The translations under genes and the position numbers were made by a program. A DNA stretch of 64,000 bases. Origin: Streptomyces sp. NBC_01788. GTDB taxonomy: Bacteria; Actinomycetota; Actinomycetes; Streptomycetales; Streptomycetaceae. Positions 18,605 through 27,279 of the stretch are shown piece by piece. The DNA is taken from contig NZ_CP109090.1 of the NCBI RefSeq assembly GCF_035917575.1, positions 4,154,001-4,218,000 on the forward strand, given 5' to 3'. The notes below the pieces were generated by a model, which saw only the letters and a list, made by a program, of their open reading frames with translations, was not told where the DNA came from and ran no database searches. Each line of letters starts with the position of its first letter. Position 1 is the stretch's first letter.

Positions 18605-21600
18605 ATGGCCACCGCCCTGGAGACGGGTTCGTACGACTCCGTGGACACCGGAACGTACGAGGTGCTGCGCGACCGGCTGACCGCGCAGGCCGCCGAGCTC
18701 GCCCGCGGGGCCGAGCGACTCAACGCCCGACGGGCCGAGGAGTTCGGTGCCACGCGCCTGGACCTCACCGGCACCGGCCGGCTGCGCACCGAGCACCCCA
18801 GCGTGCCCCGCGACGTCGTGGCCGTCGGCGACCGCCTGCTGTTCGGATACAACGGCCACCTGCCCGAACCCCGGGTCGGCGACGTCCTCGCACTGCACGA
18901 CCGGGAGCTGAACCGGCTCCCCGAGGACGCGGTGCCCGGACTCCTCGACGACCCCGCCTTCGTGCGGGAGTTCGAGGCCCTGCACCGTTACTACCGGCAG
19001 GCCCGGCTGCTGAGCCTGCGCCGCGTCGAGGACCGCCTCCTCGCCGTCTTCCGGACCGGTGAGAAGGCCGGCGACATCCGGGTGCTGCGCTGGACACTCA
19101 CCGCCGACGGCCGGGCGGCGTTCCTGGACGGGCGCGGCGAACGCGACCACGTCCCGCCGCCTTCCCACGACTTCGAGTGGACCGCGACCGGCCGTGAGGA
19201 CCACGTCCTCGGCCGCCACCCGCACGTCTCCGTGCGCGGCGAGGTCTTCGTCTCCACCGTCGGCGGCCGCCTCACCGTCAAGACGGAGGACGACACCGAG
19301 ACCGGCGAGGGCATCCACAGCGAACCGGTCGAGGAGCCGCTGCAGGCCCTCGCCGACGCGGATATCGCGTACGCGAGCGTGGGCCCGCTGATCCTGCTGC
19401 GGATCCGCCCCTACAAGGAGCAGGCCCACCGCCACCTCGTCTTCCACACCCTCACCAGGACCGTGGTCCGCATCGACGGCGTCGGGCAGGCCTGCCGCCG
19501 CCTGCCCGACGACCAGGGCATCGTCTTCCCCGGCGGCTACTGCCTGGCCACCGGCGCCCACAAGACCTACGAACTCGGCAGCTCGGGCCTGGAGTTCGAG
19601 CGCGAGGTGCGTTCGCCCTACGGCGAGGACGTGCTGTACGCCTTCCACGCGCCCGCCGAGGGACGCAGCCTGCTGCTGTCGTACAACACCATCCGCGAGG
19701 AGGTCGCCACCCCGCTGTCCTGCCACGGCTGGGCGCTGTTCGACGACGGCACGCTGATGGCGCTGCGCACGGACCCCTCGGCCGGACCCGACGAGCCGGG
19801 CCGTGTGCACCCCCTCCAGTTGTGGAGCTCCCCCTACGTCTCCGACACCCACGCCGGCGCCACGGGCACCGGACCCCTCGGGCGGATCGGCAACGCCGAC
19901 CTCGTACGCGGCATCTCCGACTGCCTGTCCATCGGCCGCGCCGTCGCCGAGACCACGCCGACCGTCGAGGTGTACGAGGCGCTGGCCGCCGCCTGCGTCC
20001 GCGCCCTCGACACCCACCACTGGCTGGACGAGGAGGAACTGGGCGACCTGCGCACCCCGCTGGACGCCGTACGGGCCACCGCCGAGCAGGTGCTGGAGGA
20101 GTTCCGTACCGTACAGACGCTGACCCGGCAGGCCGCGGACGCGCTCGAAGCGGCCGCGGGCAGGCTCGCCGCGGTGGTGCGCCGGCTGCGTGGCGAGGCA
20201 CCGCGCGGCGCCGCCGCGTGGGTCGGCGGCCTCAGCGAACTGCGGCAGGCCCAGGGCCACTTGCTGACCCTGAAGGAGATGCGGTACGCGGACGCCGCCC
20301 GTATCGACGAGCTCGCCGCCGAGGCGGAGGCCGACCTCACCACGTTCGGGCAGCGGGCGGTCGCCTTCCTGGCCCGCGAGGACGCCTTCGCCGACCACCA
20401 CGAGGAGGTCGAACGCCTCGCCGCCGACGCCGAGTCGATCGGCAGCGTCGCCGAGGCGGCACCGGTCGCCGGCCGGCTCGACGACCTCGCCGGCACGCTG
20501 CGCACGGTCACCGAGGTCGTCGCCGGCCTCGACATCGGCGACGCCACCGTGCGCACCTCCGTCCTGGAACGCATCGCCGAGGTGCTCGGCGGCGTCAACC
20601 GCGCCCGCGCCCTGCTCGACGCCCGCCGCCGTGAACTGCGCGACCAGGAGGGACGCGCCGAGTTCGCGGCCGAGTTCGCGCTGCTCGGCCAGGCCGTCAC
20701 CGGCGCGCTCGCGGCCGCGGACGATCCGGACGCCTGCGACGAGCAACTCGCCTCCCTGATGGTGCGACTGGAGAACCTGGAGTCCCGCTTCGCGGAGTTC
20801 GACGACTTCCTCGGCGAACTGGCCGACCGGCGCACCGAGATCTACGAGGCCTTCTCCGGCCGCAAGCAGGGCCTCCTGGACGCCCGCGCCCGCCGCGCCG
20901 AACAACTCGCCGCCTCCGCCGGGCGGGTGCTGGAGACGATCGCCCGGCGCGCGGCCACCCTCGCCGACACCGACGCCGTCAGCACCTTCTTCGCCTCCGA
21001 CCCACTGGTCGCCAAGGCCCGCCGCACGGCCGAGGAACTCCGCGAACTCGGCGACCCCGTACGGGCCGAGGAACTGGACGGCCGGCTGAAGTCCGCCCGC
21101 CAGGAGGCGGCCCGCGCGCTGCGCGACCGCACCGACCTGTACGCCGACGGCGGCCGCACCATCCGCCTGGGCACCCACCGCTTCGCCGTCACCAACCGGC
21201 CGCTCGACCTCACCCTGGTCCCGCAGGGCGACGGCCTCGCCTTCGCCCTGTCCGGCACCGACTACCGCGCTCCCGTCACCGACCCGGCCTTCGCGGACAC
21301 CCGCCCGTACTGGGACCGGCGGCTGCCGTCCGAGTCGCCCGAGGTCTACCGCGCCGAGCACCTCGCCGCCCGCCTGCTGCGCCGACACGGCGCGGCCGCG
21401 CCGGCCCAGGCCGACCTGCCGGCCCTGGTGCGCGGGGCCGCGGAGGAGGCGTACGACGAGGGCTACGAGCGCGGCGTCCACGACCACGACGCGACGGCGA
21501 TCCTCACCGCCCTGCTCTCCCTCTACGAGCAGGCCGGGCCCCTGCGCCACGAACCCGCCGCGCGCGCCGCCGCCCAGCTGTTCTGGGCACACGGCACCAC

Positions 21601-23524
21601 CCCCGGGGCCCGCACGGCCTGGACCCGCCGCGCCGCCTCCCTGGCCCGCGCCCGCGACACCTTCGGCCCGTCCCCCGCCATCCCCGAACTCATCACGGAA
21701 CTCGCGACGTCCCTGGAAACCTGGCCGTCGACCGATGGCGGCCGCGGGGCGGCTCCTCTGGGCGCGGGCGACCTCGCGCCCGCTGCCGCGGCGTACCTCT
21801 TCGAGGAGCTGACGAGCGGGACCGACGGGTTCGTCATCAGCGCCGCCACCCGCACTCTGCTCGACAAGTTCCGCCACACCGTGGGCAGTTCCGCCTACGA
21901 CGAGGACCTGGCCGCGCTCGACGACCTCGCCGCGCGCCGCCAGCTCGCCGGGGCGTGGCTGTCGGCGTACGTCACCTCCACCGGTACGGAGATCACCGCC
22001 GGGGACCTGGCCGAGGCGGTCGCCGCCGAGCTGTGCCCGGACCTGCCCCGCTACGAGTCCGAAGTCTCCCCGGTGACCACGGTCGAGGGCCTGCTCGGCA
22101 CCCACCCGCGCATCGAGAACCGCACGCTCACCCTGCGGATCGACGAGTTCCTGGCCCGTACCGAACGCTTCGAGACGCGGGAGGCCCCCGCCTTCCGCGC
22201 CTACCAGCGCCGCCGCACCGCCCTCGTCGACGCCGAACGCGCCCGGCTGCGCCTGGACGACCACCGCCCGCGCTCCATGGCGGCGTTCGTCCGCAACCGC
22301 CTCATCGACGAGGTCTACCTGCCCCTCATCGGTGACAGCCTCGCCCGCCAGCTCGGGACCGCGGGCGAGAGCAAGCGCACCGACACCGGCGGCCTGCTGC
22401 TGCTCGTCTCGCCGCCCGGCTACGGCAAGACCACGCTGATGGAGTACGTCGCCGACCGCCTGGGCCTGATGCTCGTCAAGATCAGCGGACCCGCGCTCGG
22501 CCACGCCGTCACCTCGCTCGACCCGGCCGAGGCCCCGAACGCCACCGCCCGCCAGGAGATCGAGAAGATCAACTTCGCGCTGGCGGCGGGCAACAACACC
22601 CTGCTGCTCCTGGACGACATCCAGCACACCTCGCCGGAACTGCTCCAGAAGTTCATCCCGCTGTGCGACGCCACCCGCCGGGTCGAGGGCGTGTGGAACG
22701 GCGAGGCGCGCACCTACGACCTGCGCGGCAAGCGGTTCGCCGTCTGCATGACCGGCAACCCCTACACCGAGTCCGGCGAGCGCTTCCGCGTCCCCGACAT
22801 GCTCGCCAACCGCGCCGACGTCTGGAACCTCGGCGACGTCCTCACCGGCAAGGAGGACGTCTTCGCGGTCAGCTTCCTGGAGAACGCGCTCACCGCGAAC
22901 GCGGTGCTGGCCCCGCTGGCCGGCCGCGACCGCCGCGACCTCGACCTGTTCCTCCGCCTCGCGGGCAACGACCCCGCGGCCCGCGCGGACCGGCTCGGGC
23001 ACCCCTACGCGCCCGCCGAGGTCGAGCAGATCGTGTCCGTGCTGCGCCATCTGCTCAGCGCGCGCGAGACGGTCCTCGCGGTCAATGCCGCCTACATCGC
23101 CTCCGCCGCCCAGTCCGACGAGACACGCACCGAGCCGCCGTTCCGCCTCCAGGGCTCCTACCGCACCATGAACAAGATCGCCCAGCGGCTGCGGCCCGTC
23201 ATGAACGACACCGAACTGTCCGCCGTCCTCGACGACCACTTCACCGCCGAGGCACAGACCCTCACCACGGGAGCCGAGGCCAACCTGCTCAAACTGGCCG
23301 AGCTGCGCGGCGCCCTGACCCCGCTGCAGGCGACTCGCTGGGCCGAGTTGAAGTCGGCCCACATCCGCGCGCAGGCCCTCGGCGGCCCGGCCGGGGATCC
23401 CCTCACGCGCGCGACCGCCGCCCTTGCCCTGCTGGCCGACCGGATGGGCGCCATCGAGGCCGCTCTCACGGGCCGCACCGCCTCCCGGGCCCGGCACGCG
23501 GCCGAGCCCGGAACGGAGGAGTGA
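18605..23524 (+). CDS. giant AAA ATPase, flotillin-associated ('DNA repair ATPase' type)
   Basis: A protein of 1,639 residues. Residues about 1-480 have a repetitive beta-strand character, like a propeller, with motifs such as VLRWTLTADGRAAFLDGRGE. About 490-860 are predicted helical and coiled-coil. About 1250-1480 form a AAA domain of MoxR-like style with Walker A SPPGYGKTTL (G1272-T1277) and Walker B LLLLDDIQH (D1337-D1338). GNPYTESGERFRVPDMLANR looks like sensor/Arg-finger territory. Such proteins are often labelled DNA repair ATPase, but I see no nuclease, helicase or DNA-binding motif. Adjacency to flotillin suggests a membrane-linked remodelling role. The start is ATG 18605. Its stop is followed within six bases by a small membrane-peptide gene. 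Confidence 0.85.
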   Translation: MATALETGSYDSVDTGTYEVLRDRLTAQAAELARGAERLNARRAEEFGATRLDLTGTGRLRTEHPSVPRDVVAVGDRLLFGYNGHLPEPRVGDVLALHDRELNRLPEDAVPGLLDDPAFVREFEALHRYYRQARLLSLRRVEDRLLAVFRTGEKAGDIRVLRWTLTADGRAAFLDGRGERDHVPPPSHDFEWTATGREDHVLGRHPHVSVRGEVFVSTVGGRLTVKTEDDTETGEGIHSEPVEEPLQALADADIAYASVGPLILLRIRPYKEQAHRHLVFHTLTRTVVRIDGVGQACRRLPDDQGIVFPGGYCLATGAHKTYELGSSGLEFEREVRSPYGEDVLYAFHAPAEGRSLLLSYNTIREEVATPLSCHGWALFDDGTLMALRTDPSAGPDEPGRVHPLQLWSSPYVSDTHAGATGTGPLGRIGNADLVRGISDCLSIGRAVAETTPTVEVYEALAAACVRALDTHHWLDEEELGDLRTPLDAVRATAEQVLEEFRTVQTLTRQAADALEAAAGRLAAVVRRLRGEAPRGAAAWVGGLSELRQAQGHLLTLKEMRYADAARIDELAAEAEADLTTFGQRAVAFLAREDAFADHHEEVERLAADAESIGSVAEAAPVAGRLDDLAGTLRTVTEVVAGLDIGDATVRTSVLERIAEVLGGVNRARALLDARRRELRDQEGRAEFAAEFALLGQAVTGALAAADDPDACDEQLASLMVRLENLESRFAEFDDFLGELADRRTEIYEAFSGRKQGLLDARARRAEQLAASAGRVLETIARRAATLADTDAVSTFFASDPLVAKARRTAEELRELGDPVRAEELDGRLKSARQEAARALRDRTDLYADGGRTIRLGTHRFAVTNRPLDLTLVPQGDGLAFALSGTDYRAPVTDPAFADTRPYWDRRLPSESPEVYRAEHLAARLLRRHGAAAPAQADLPALVRGAAEEAYDEGYERGVHDHDATAILTALLSLYEQAGPLRHEPAARAAAQLFWAHGTTPGARTAWTRRAASLARARDTFGPSPAIPELITELATSLETWPSTDGGRGAAPLGAGDLAPAAAAYLFEELTSGTDGFVISAATRTLLDKFRHTVGSSAYDEDLAALDDLAARRQLAGAWLSAYVTSTGTEITAGDLAEAVAAELCPDLPRYESEVSPVTTVEGLLGTHPRIENRTLTLRIDEFLARTERFETREAPAFRAYQRRRTALVDAERARLRLDDHRPRSMAAFVRNRLIDEVYLPLIGDSLARQLGTAGESKRTDTGGLLLLVSPPGYGKTTLMEYVADRLGLMLVKISGPALGHAVTSLDPAEAPNATARQEIEKINFALAAGNNTLLLLDDIQHTSPELLQKFIPLCDATRRVEGVWNGEARTYDLRGKRFAVCMTGNPYTESGERFRVPDMLANRADVWNLGDVLTGKEDVFAVSFLENALTANAVLAPLAGRDRRDLDLFLRLAGNDPAARADRLGHPYAPAEVEQIVSVLRHLLSARETVLAVNAAYIASAAQSDETRTEPPFRLQGSYRTMNKIAQRLRPVMNDTELSAVLDDHFTAEAQTLTTGAEANLLKLAELRGALTPLQATRWAELKSAHIRAQALGGPAGDPLTRATAALALLADRMGAIEAALTGRTASRARHAAEPGTEE

Positions 23525-23529
23525 CGACG

Positions 23530-23697
23530 ATGGAGACGATGACGGCGGTCACCGCGGCGATGGCGGTGATGACGCCCTTCCTGGTCCCGCTCAGCACCGC
23601 CACGCTGATCGTGGCGGCCAGTACGACCGTCCTGGTGCGCCGCGACCGCCGCCGTGCCCACGCCTACCGCTGCACGTCGCCGGCCGAGGAGGACTGA
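23530..23697 (+). CDS. 55-residue single-pass membrane peptide
   Basis: The ATG at 23530 follows a GGAGG site that overlaps the end of the ATPase gene; a GTG at 23521 overlapping that stop is the alternative. The peptide has 55 residues. Residues about 5-35 form one membrane helix (VMTPFLVPLSTATLIVAAS). A basic stop-transfer segment VRRDRRRAHAYRC and an acidic end PAEED follow. Tight coupling to the ATPase suggests a membrane partner or tether for it. No known family is recognised. Confidence 0.62.
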   Translation: METMTAVTAAMAVMTPFLVPLSTATLIVAASTTVLVRRDRRRAHAYRCTSPAEED

Positions 23698-23722
23698 GCG
23701 CCTCCCGGGCGGCGCCGCCGGA

Positions 23723-23989
23723 TCAGTTCCGCGAGTTGCCGAACAGGAGGCGGTAGCCGATGAGCAGCACGAGCGAGCCGCCGATGGCCGCGCCCCAGGT
23801 GTAGAGATCGAAGAAGTTGTTCTCCACGGAGCGGCCCAGGAACTTGGCGGAGAGCCACCCGCCCACGAACGCGCCCGCTACGCCGATGAGTGTCGTACCG
23901 ATCAGTCCGCCCGGGTCCCGCCCCGGCAGCAGGATCTTGGCGATGGCCCCGGCCAGCAGTCCGAGAATGATCCAGCCGATGATGCTCAC
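23723..23989 (-). CDS. GlsB/YeaQ/YmgE-family stress membrane protein
   Basis: A protein of 88 residues. GTG 23989 is chosen with GAAGAGG upstream. There are three hydrophobic helices with the family pattern IIGWIILGLLAGAIAKIL, a Gly-rich LIGVAGAFVGGWLS, and a final helix IGGSLVLLIGYRLLF. Proteins of this family (transglycosylase-associated in name only) are small general-stress membrane proteins. It is convergent with the ATPase-peptide genes and divergent from the TerD gene. Confidence 0.86.
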   Translation of the reverse strand: MSIIGWIILGLLAGAIAKILLPGRDPGGLIGTTLIGVAGAFVGGWLSAKFLGRSVENNFFDLYTWGAAIGGSLVLLIGYRLLFGNSRN

Positions 23990-24198
23990 GTCGCCTCTTC
24001 TCCAGGAGTATGGGTTGCCTGATCGCGTGGTTCCGGATGCCCGCAATGGCCAGGACGCGAGTTACCGCGCCGGTGGTTGCCCGGCCGGTCCGCATCCAGC
24101 ACATATTTTCATTATTGCGCAACCCTGGAACTGCCGGGGAGGGCAGGCGCGTTGAGTCCCGTGAACACGGGGGACCGGAAAAGCTGCGGAGGAGTTCG

Positions 24199-25368
24199 AT
24201 GAGTGTGCCCTTGACCAAGGGCGGCAACGTCTCGGTGAGCAAGCAGGCTCCCGGCCTGACGGCGGTCACGGTCGGACTGGGCTGGCGGGCGGATGCCGGA
24301 TACGAGCTGGACGCCAGCGCGCTGTTGTGCGACGCGTCCGGAAAGGTGCTGTCCGACCGGCACTTCGTCTTCTTCAACAACCTGAGCAGTCCCGACGGTT
24401 CGGTCCGCCACAGCGGCGGCGGCCCCGCCGGTGGCGACGACCAGCGGATCGACGTCGACCTGACCCGCGTCCCCGCCGAGGTCACCAAGGTCGTCTTCCC
24501 GGTCTCGCTCTACGAGGGAGCCGCGCGCGGGCACGCCTTCGGCCAGGTGCGCGGCGCCCACATCCGCGTGCTCGACCAGGAGGGCGGCGCCGAACTGGCC
24601 CGGTACGACCTGGCGGCCGACGGCCTGTCCGGCGAGACGGCACTGGTCTTCGGCGAGCTGTACCGGCACGGCGCCGAGTGGAAGTTCCGCGCGGTCGGCC
24701 AGGGCTACGCCTCGGGCCTCGCGGGCATCGCCGCCGACTACGGCGTGGACGTCCTGCGGGAGACCACGGACGCGGAGGGGAGCCCGGCCGCGTCCGGTCC
24801 GGTCCCGGGCCCGGCCTCCGGTGCGGGAGCGTACGACCGGGTCCCGCCGGCCCCGATGCCCACGACGCCCCCACCCCTCCCCGCGCCGTCCGCCCCGCCC
24901 GCGCCGGCCGTCCCCGTGACGCCGACACCGACCCTGGTGTCCCCGCAGCCGCCGACCGTCACCGCACCCCCGCACCCCACGAGGAGCCCCGCCATGACCT
25001 GCTTCTTCGACCCCGGCCACGGCCCCGGCACGATGAGCGTGGACTGGTACCCGCAGTGGGGCGTACCCCGGCCGGTCCAGGCGTGCGCCGAGTGCGCGCA
25101 GCGCGTCCAGACCACCGCACCGCCGTTCTACACCCCGCCCCAGCCGATGAGCCCGGGGTATCCCCAGGCCCAGCAGGGCTATCCGCAGGGTTACCCGCAG
25201 CAGGGCTACCCGGCCCCCCAGGGCGACCAGCAGCAGGGCGGCCGCCGATTCGGCACCGGTGCGCTCATCGGCGCCGGCGCGGCCGGCCTGGTCGGCGGGG
25301 CCCTGCTGAACGAGGCGTTCGACGACGACGAGCCGGACGTGGTGATCAACAACTACTACGAGGAGTGA
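24199..25368 (+). CDS. TerD-family calcium-binding stress protein with extended C-terminus
   Basis: A protein of 389 residues starting at ATG 24199 behind GGAGGAG. The TerD domain (about residues 1-190) has the family start VPLTKGGNVSVSK. Acidic clusters that bind calcium in TerD are present: ELDASALLCD, NNLSSPDGSVRHSGG and GGDDQRIDVDL. A Pro-rich linker (about 200-275) leads to a second region with CAECAQRV, a Tyr/Gln/Pro-rich stretch and a Gly-rich segment (TGALIGAGAAGLVGG). It ends in the acidic-aromatic tail DEPDVVINNYYEE. Many Streptomyces TerD proteins are the bare domain, so this C-terminal extension is unusual. Confidence 0.88.
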   Translation: MSVPLTKGGNVSVSKQAPGLTAVTVGLGWRADAGYELDASALLCDASGKVLSDRHFVFFNNLSSPDGSVRHSGGGPAGGDDQRIDVDLTRVPAEVTKVVFPVSLYEGAARGHAFGQVRGAHIRVLDQEGGAELARYDLAADGLSGETALVFGELYRHGAEWKFRAVGQGYASGLAGIAADYGVDVLRETTDAEGSPAASGPVPGPASGAGAYDRVPPAPMPTTPPPLPAPSAPPAPAVPVTPTPTLVSPQPPTVTAPPHPTRSPAMTCFFDPGHGPGTMSVDWYPQWGVPRPVQACAECAQRVQTTAPPFYTPPQPMSPGYPQAQQGYPQGYPQQGYPAPQGDQQQGGRRFGTGALIGAGAAGLVGGALLNEAFDDDEPDVVINNYYEE

Positions 25369-25411
25369 CCAGCCCGCGCGAAGCGGGGGAGCGGGGCAGG
25401 GAGGGCGGGAC

Positions 25412-26086
25412 ATGACGGTTACCCGGTCGCGGCGGCGCTGGCCGACGGTGGTGCTCCTGGCAGCCGCCTGCTACGTCGCCGTGCGCGTGGCAGGCGGGCT
25501 GCCCTCCGGCTCCGACCCCCGGCCCGTACCGGCGGCCCCGTCCCCTGTCCCGGCCTCGCCCACCGCTCCGGTGAGCCCCTCGGCGACGGCTACCGCGGGA
25601 CCCTATGACCCCGCCGATTACGCCGCCCAGGTGCGCCGGAGGGCCGGCCAGGCGGGCGTCAGCGCCCAGCTGCTGATGGCGATCCTCTACAACGAGTCGT
25701 ACAAGCCCCACGAGCCCGGTCTCGAACGGGCCTGGCAGAAGTACAAGCCGGACGCCGCCTTCGGCATCGCCAACATGCACCGTGCGACCTTCGACGCCAC
25801 CAGGAAGGACCGTGACTTCGCGAACCGCTCCTGGGACGAACTGCCCGACGACCGCGACCTCGCCGTCGAGGCCGCGGCCTGGTACCTGCACGACCTCGCG
25901 GCCGTGCTGCCCGCCCAGTGGGCGGCCCCGTACAGCAAGGACGACCTGCTGGCCCTCGGCTACAACACCGGCCAGGGCAACATGCTCGCCTTCGCCCGCG
26001 GGGCCACCCCCGGCAGCCAGGCCGGGTCCTACCTCGACAAGTTGCACGCGAACTGGGCCGAGGCCGGCCGGGCGGTCCGCTCCTGA
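25412..26086 (+). CDS. secreted lytic transglycosylase-like (SLT fold) protein
   Basis: A protein of 224 residues starting at ATG 25412 behind GGGAGGG. A signal or anchor segment (about residues 10-28) is followed by a Pro/Ala/Thr linker and a lysozyme-like SLT domain (about 70-215). The likely catalytic glutamate is E95 in LLMAILYNES, and AFGIANMHRATFD and LGYNTGQGNM match the family's GxxQ and Y-N-G blocks. It would cut peptidoglycan outside the membrane. It starts 44 bases after the TerD gene and may share its transcript. Confidence 0.78.
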   Translation: MTVTRSRRRWPTVVLLAAACYVAVRVAGGLPSGSDPRPVPAAPSPVPASPTAPVSPSATATAGPYDPADYAAQVRRRAGQAGVSAQLLMAILYNESYKPHEPGLERAWQKYKPDAAFGIANMHRATFDATRKDRDFANRSWDELPDDRDLAVEAAAWYLHDLAAVLPAQWAAPYSKDDLLALGYNTGQGNMLAFARGATPGSQAGSYLDKLHANWAEAGRAVRS

Positions 26087-26103
26087 TGTCCGGACGAGAG
26101 GCC

Positions 26104-26787
26104 CTACACCCGGGCCCGCGCTGCCGCGCGGCTCGCGCGGGCCGATGGGCGGGCCCGCTTCGCGGTCCTGGCGACGAGCAGCGGGCTCAGTGGCCCGGTG
26201 CTCATGCGCTCCACCAGCGGCACGGCCAGCCGCCGTGCCAGCAGGACGACGATCAGGGTGACCACGGTGCCCACCAGCGCGCCGACGCCGACGTCATGCG
26301 GGTAGTGGGCGCCGACGTAGACGCGCGAGGCACCCATCGTCACGGCCGTGAGCAGGGCGATGGATCCGAGCCACCGGCTGATGAGCAGCAGGGCCGCCGC
26401 GAAGGCGAAGGCGACCGTGGTGTGGTTGCTGGGGAAGGCGTAGTCGTCGACCGGGGGGCACGCCTCGATGAGGAAGTCGTGCGGGAGGGCCCGGCAGGGG
26501 CGCGGCTCCTGGAAGACGTTCTTGATCCCGCTGTTGAGGGCGTACGCCAGGATCACGGCGAACGGCGTGGCCAGGACGGCGGTCATGACCGTGTTCCCCT
26601 GGCGCCGGGCCCGCCACCAGGCCACCAGCAGGAAGAGCGCGAACAGGCCCATGCCGATGTCGGAGAAGACCGCGACGGGCTCGTTCAGCCAGTGGGTGTC
26701 CCGAGCGAAGTTGGTGACGTCGGTGTAGAGGCCGCCGTCGATGGCCGCGCCGTCGAGCCCCGTGGCGGGCGGGGGGGAAGTCGTCAT
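26104..26787 (-). CDS. PAP2-family membrane phosphatase
   Basis: A protein of 227 residues with six hydrophobic helices. The three PAP2 signatures are in order: KNVFQEPRPC (KxxxxxxRP), DYAFPSNHTT (PSxH, with Asn in place of Gly), and SRVYVGAHYPHDV (SRxxxxxHxxxD). Such enzymes dephosphorylate membrane lipids such as undecaprenyl diphosphate or phosphatidate. The basic Arg/Ala-rich C-terminal tail is probably cytoplasmic. A GGAG site precedes ATG 26787. Confidence 0.9.
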   Translation of the reverse strand: MTTSPPPATGLDGAAIDGGLYTDVTNFARDTHWLNEPVAVFSDIGMGLFALFLLVAWWRARRQGNTVMTAVLATPFAVILAYALNSGIKNVFQEPRPCRALPHDFLIEACPPVDDYAFPSNHTTVAFAFAAALLLISRWLGSIALLTAVTMGASRVYVGAHYPHDVGVGALVGTVVTLIVVLLARRLAVPLVERMSTGPLSPLLVARTAKRARPSARASRAAARARV

Positions 26788-27279
26788 CAGGTGGATCTCC
26801 GGGCCATGGGTCCACGTGCGTGAGCGCTCCGGGGAACGCGTGTGAACACACGCGGACGCAGAAGTGGAACCCTCGTGAAGCCGGGCCGTCCGAGGGATGG
26901 ACGTCTACAGATTGGTAGACGGTAGCAGTTGGTGGTCCGGTTGCCTCAGGCGCCGTCGCATTGCCCGCGAGGAGATCAAGGTCACTCGAAGTGGCGGCGT
27001 CGCGACCAGGCGGTCCGCGGGAAACGCCTCGATGACAGGTTCATGCGCCGCCGGGCCCGCTGAGGCCGCTCGGGCCGACTGGGCAGGGGCAGACCCGCCA
27101 CGGGGGGTGCGAACGAGTCTGCCCCTGCACGATGCCGCCCGCGTACCTCCCCCCGGAGAGCAGACGGCCCGACCCCGCGTGGGGGTCACTTGTTTCAGCG
27201 TGGCGCGAGCGCCGACTGTCACGGGTGCGGGTCCACTGACACGAAGTCGACACAATCGTGCGGCAAGACACCCAATCCG
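26788..27279. promoter_or_regulatory. 492-base intergenic region with a 7-bp-arm operator-like palindrome
   Basis: No convincing gene is seen. CGTCTAC (26902-26908) and GTAGACG (26915-26921) form a perfect inverted repeat with a six-base spacer, about 115 bp upstream of the PAP2 start. The 20-bp size fits a TetR- or MarR-type site. Reading frames across the region have no coding bias or ribosome site. Confidence 0.45.

Noticed and set aside
18326..23497. A 1,723-codon open frame on the minus strand opposite the giant ATPase
   Set aside because: It is the antisense shadow of a GC-rich gene: composition is Gly/Val/Arg/Gln/Glu without domain motifs, and third-position GC fits the plus-strand gene.
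26905..27255. A 116-codon minus-strand frame in the PAP2 intergenic region
   Set aside because: No coding bias or ribosome site, and it overlaps the operator-like palindrome.
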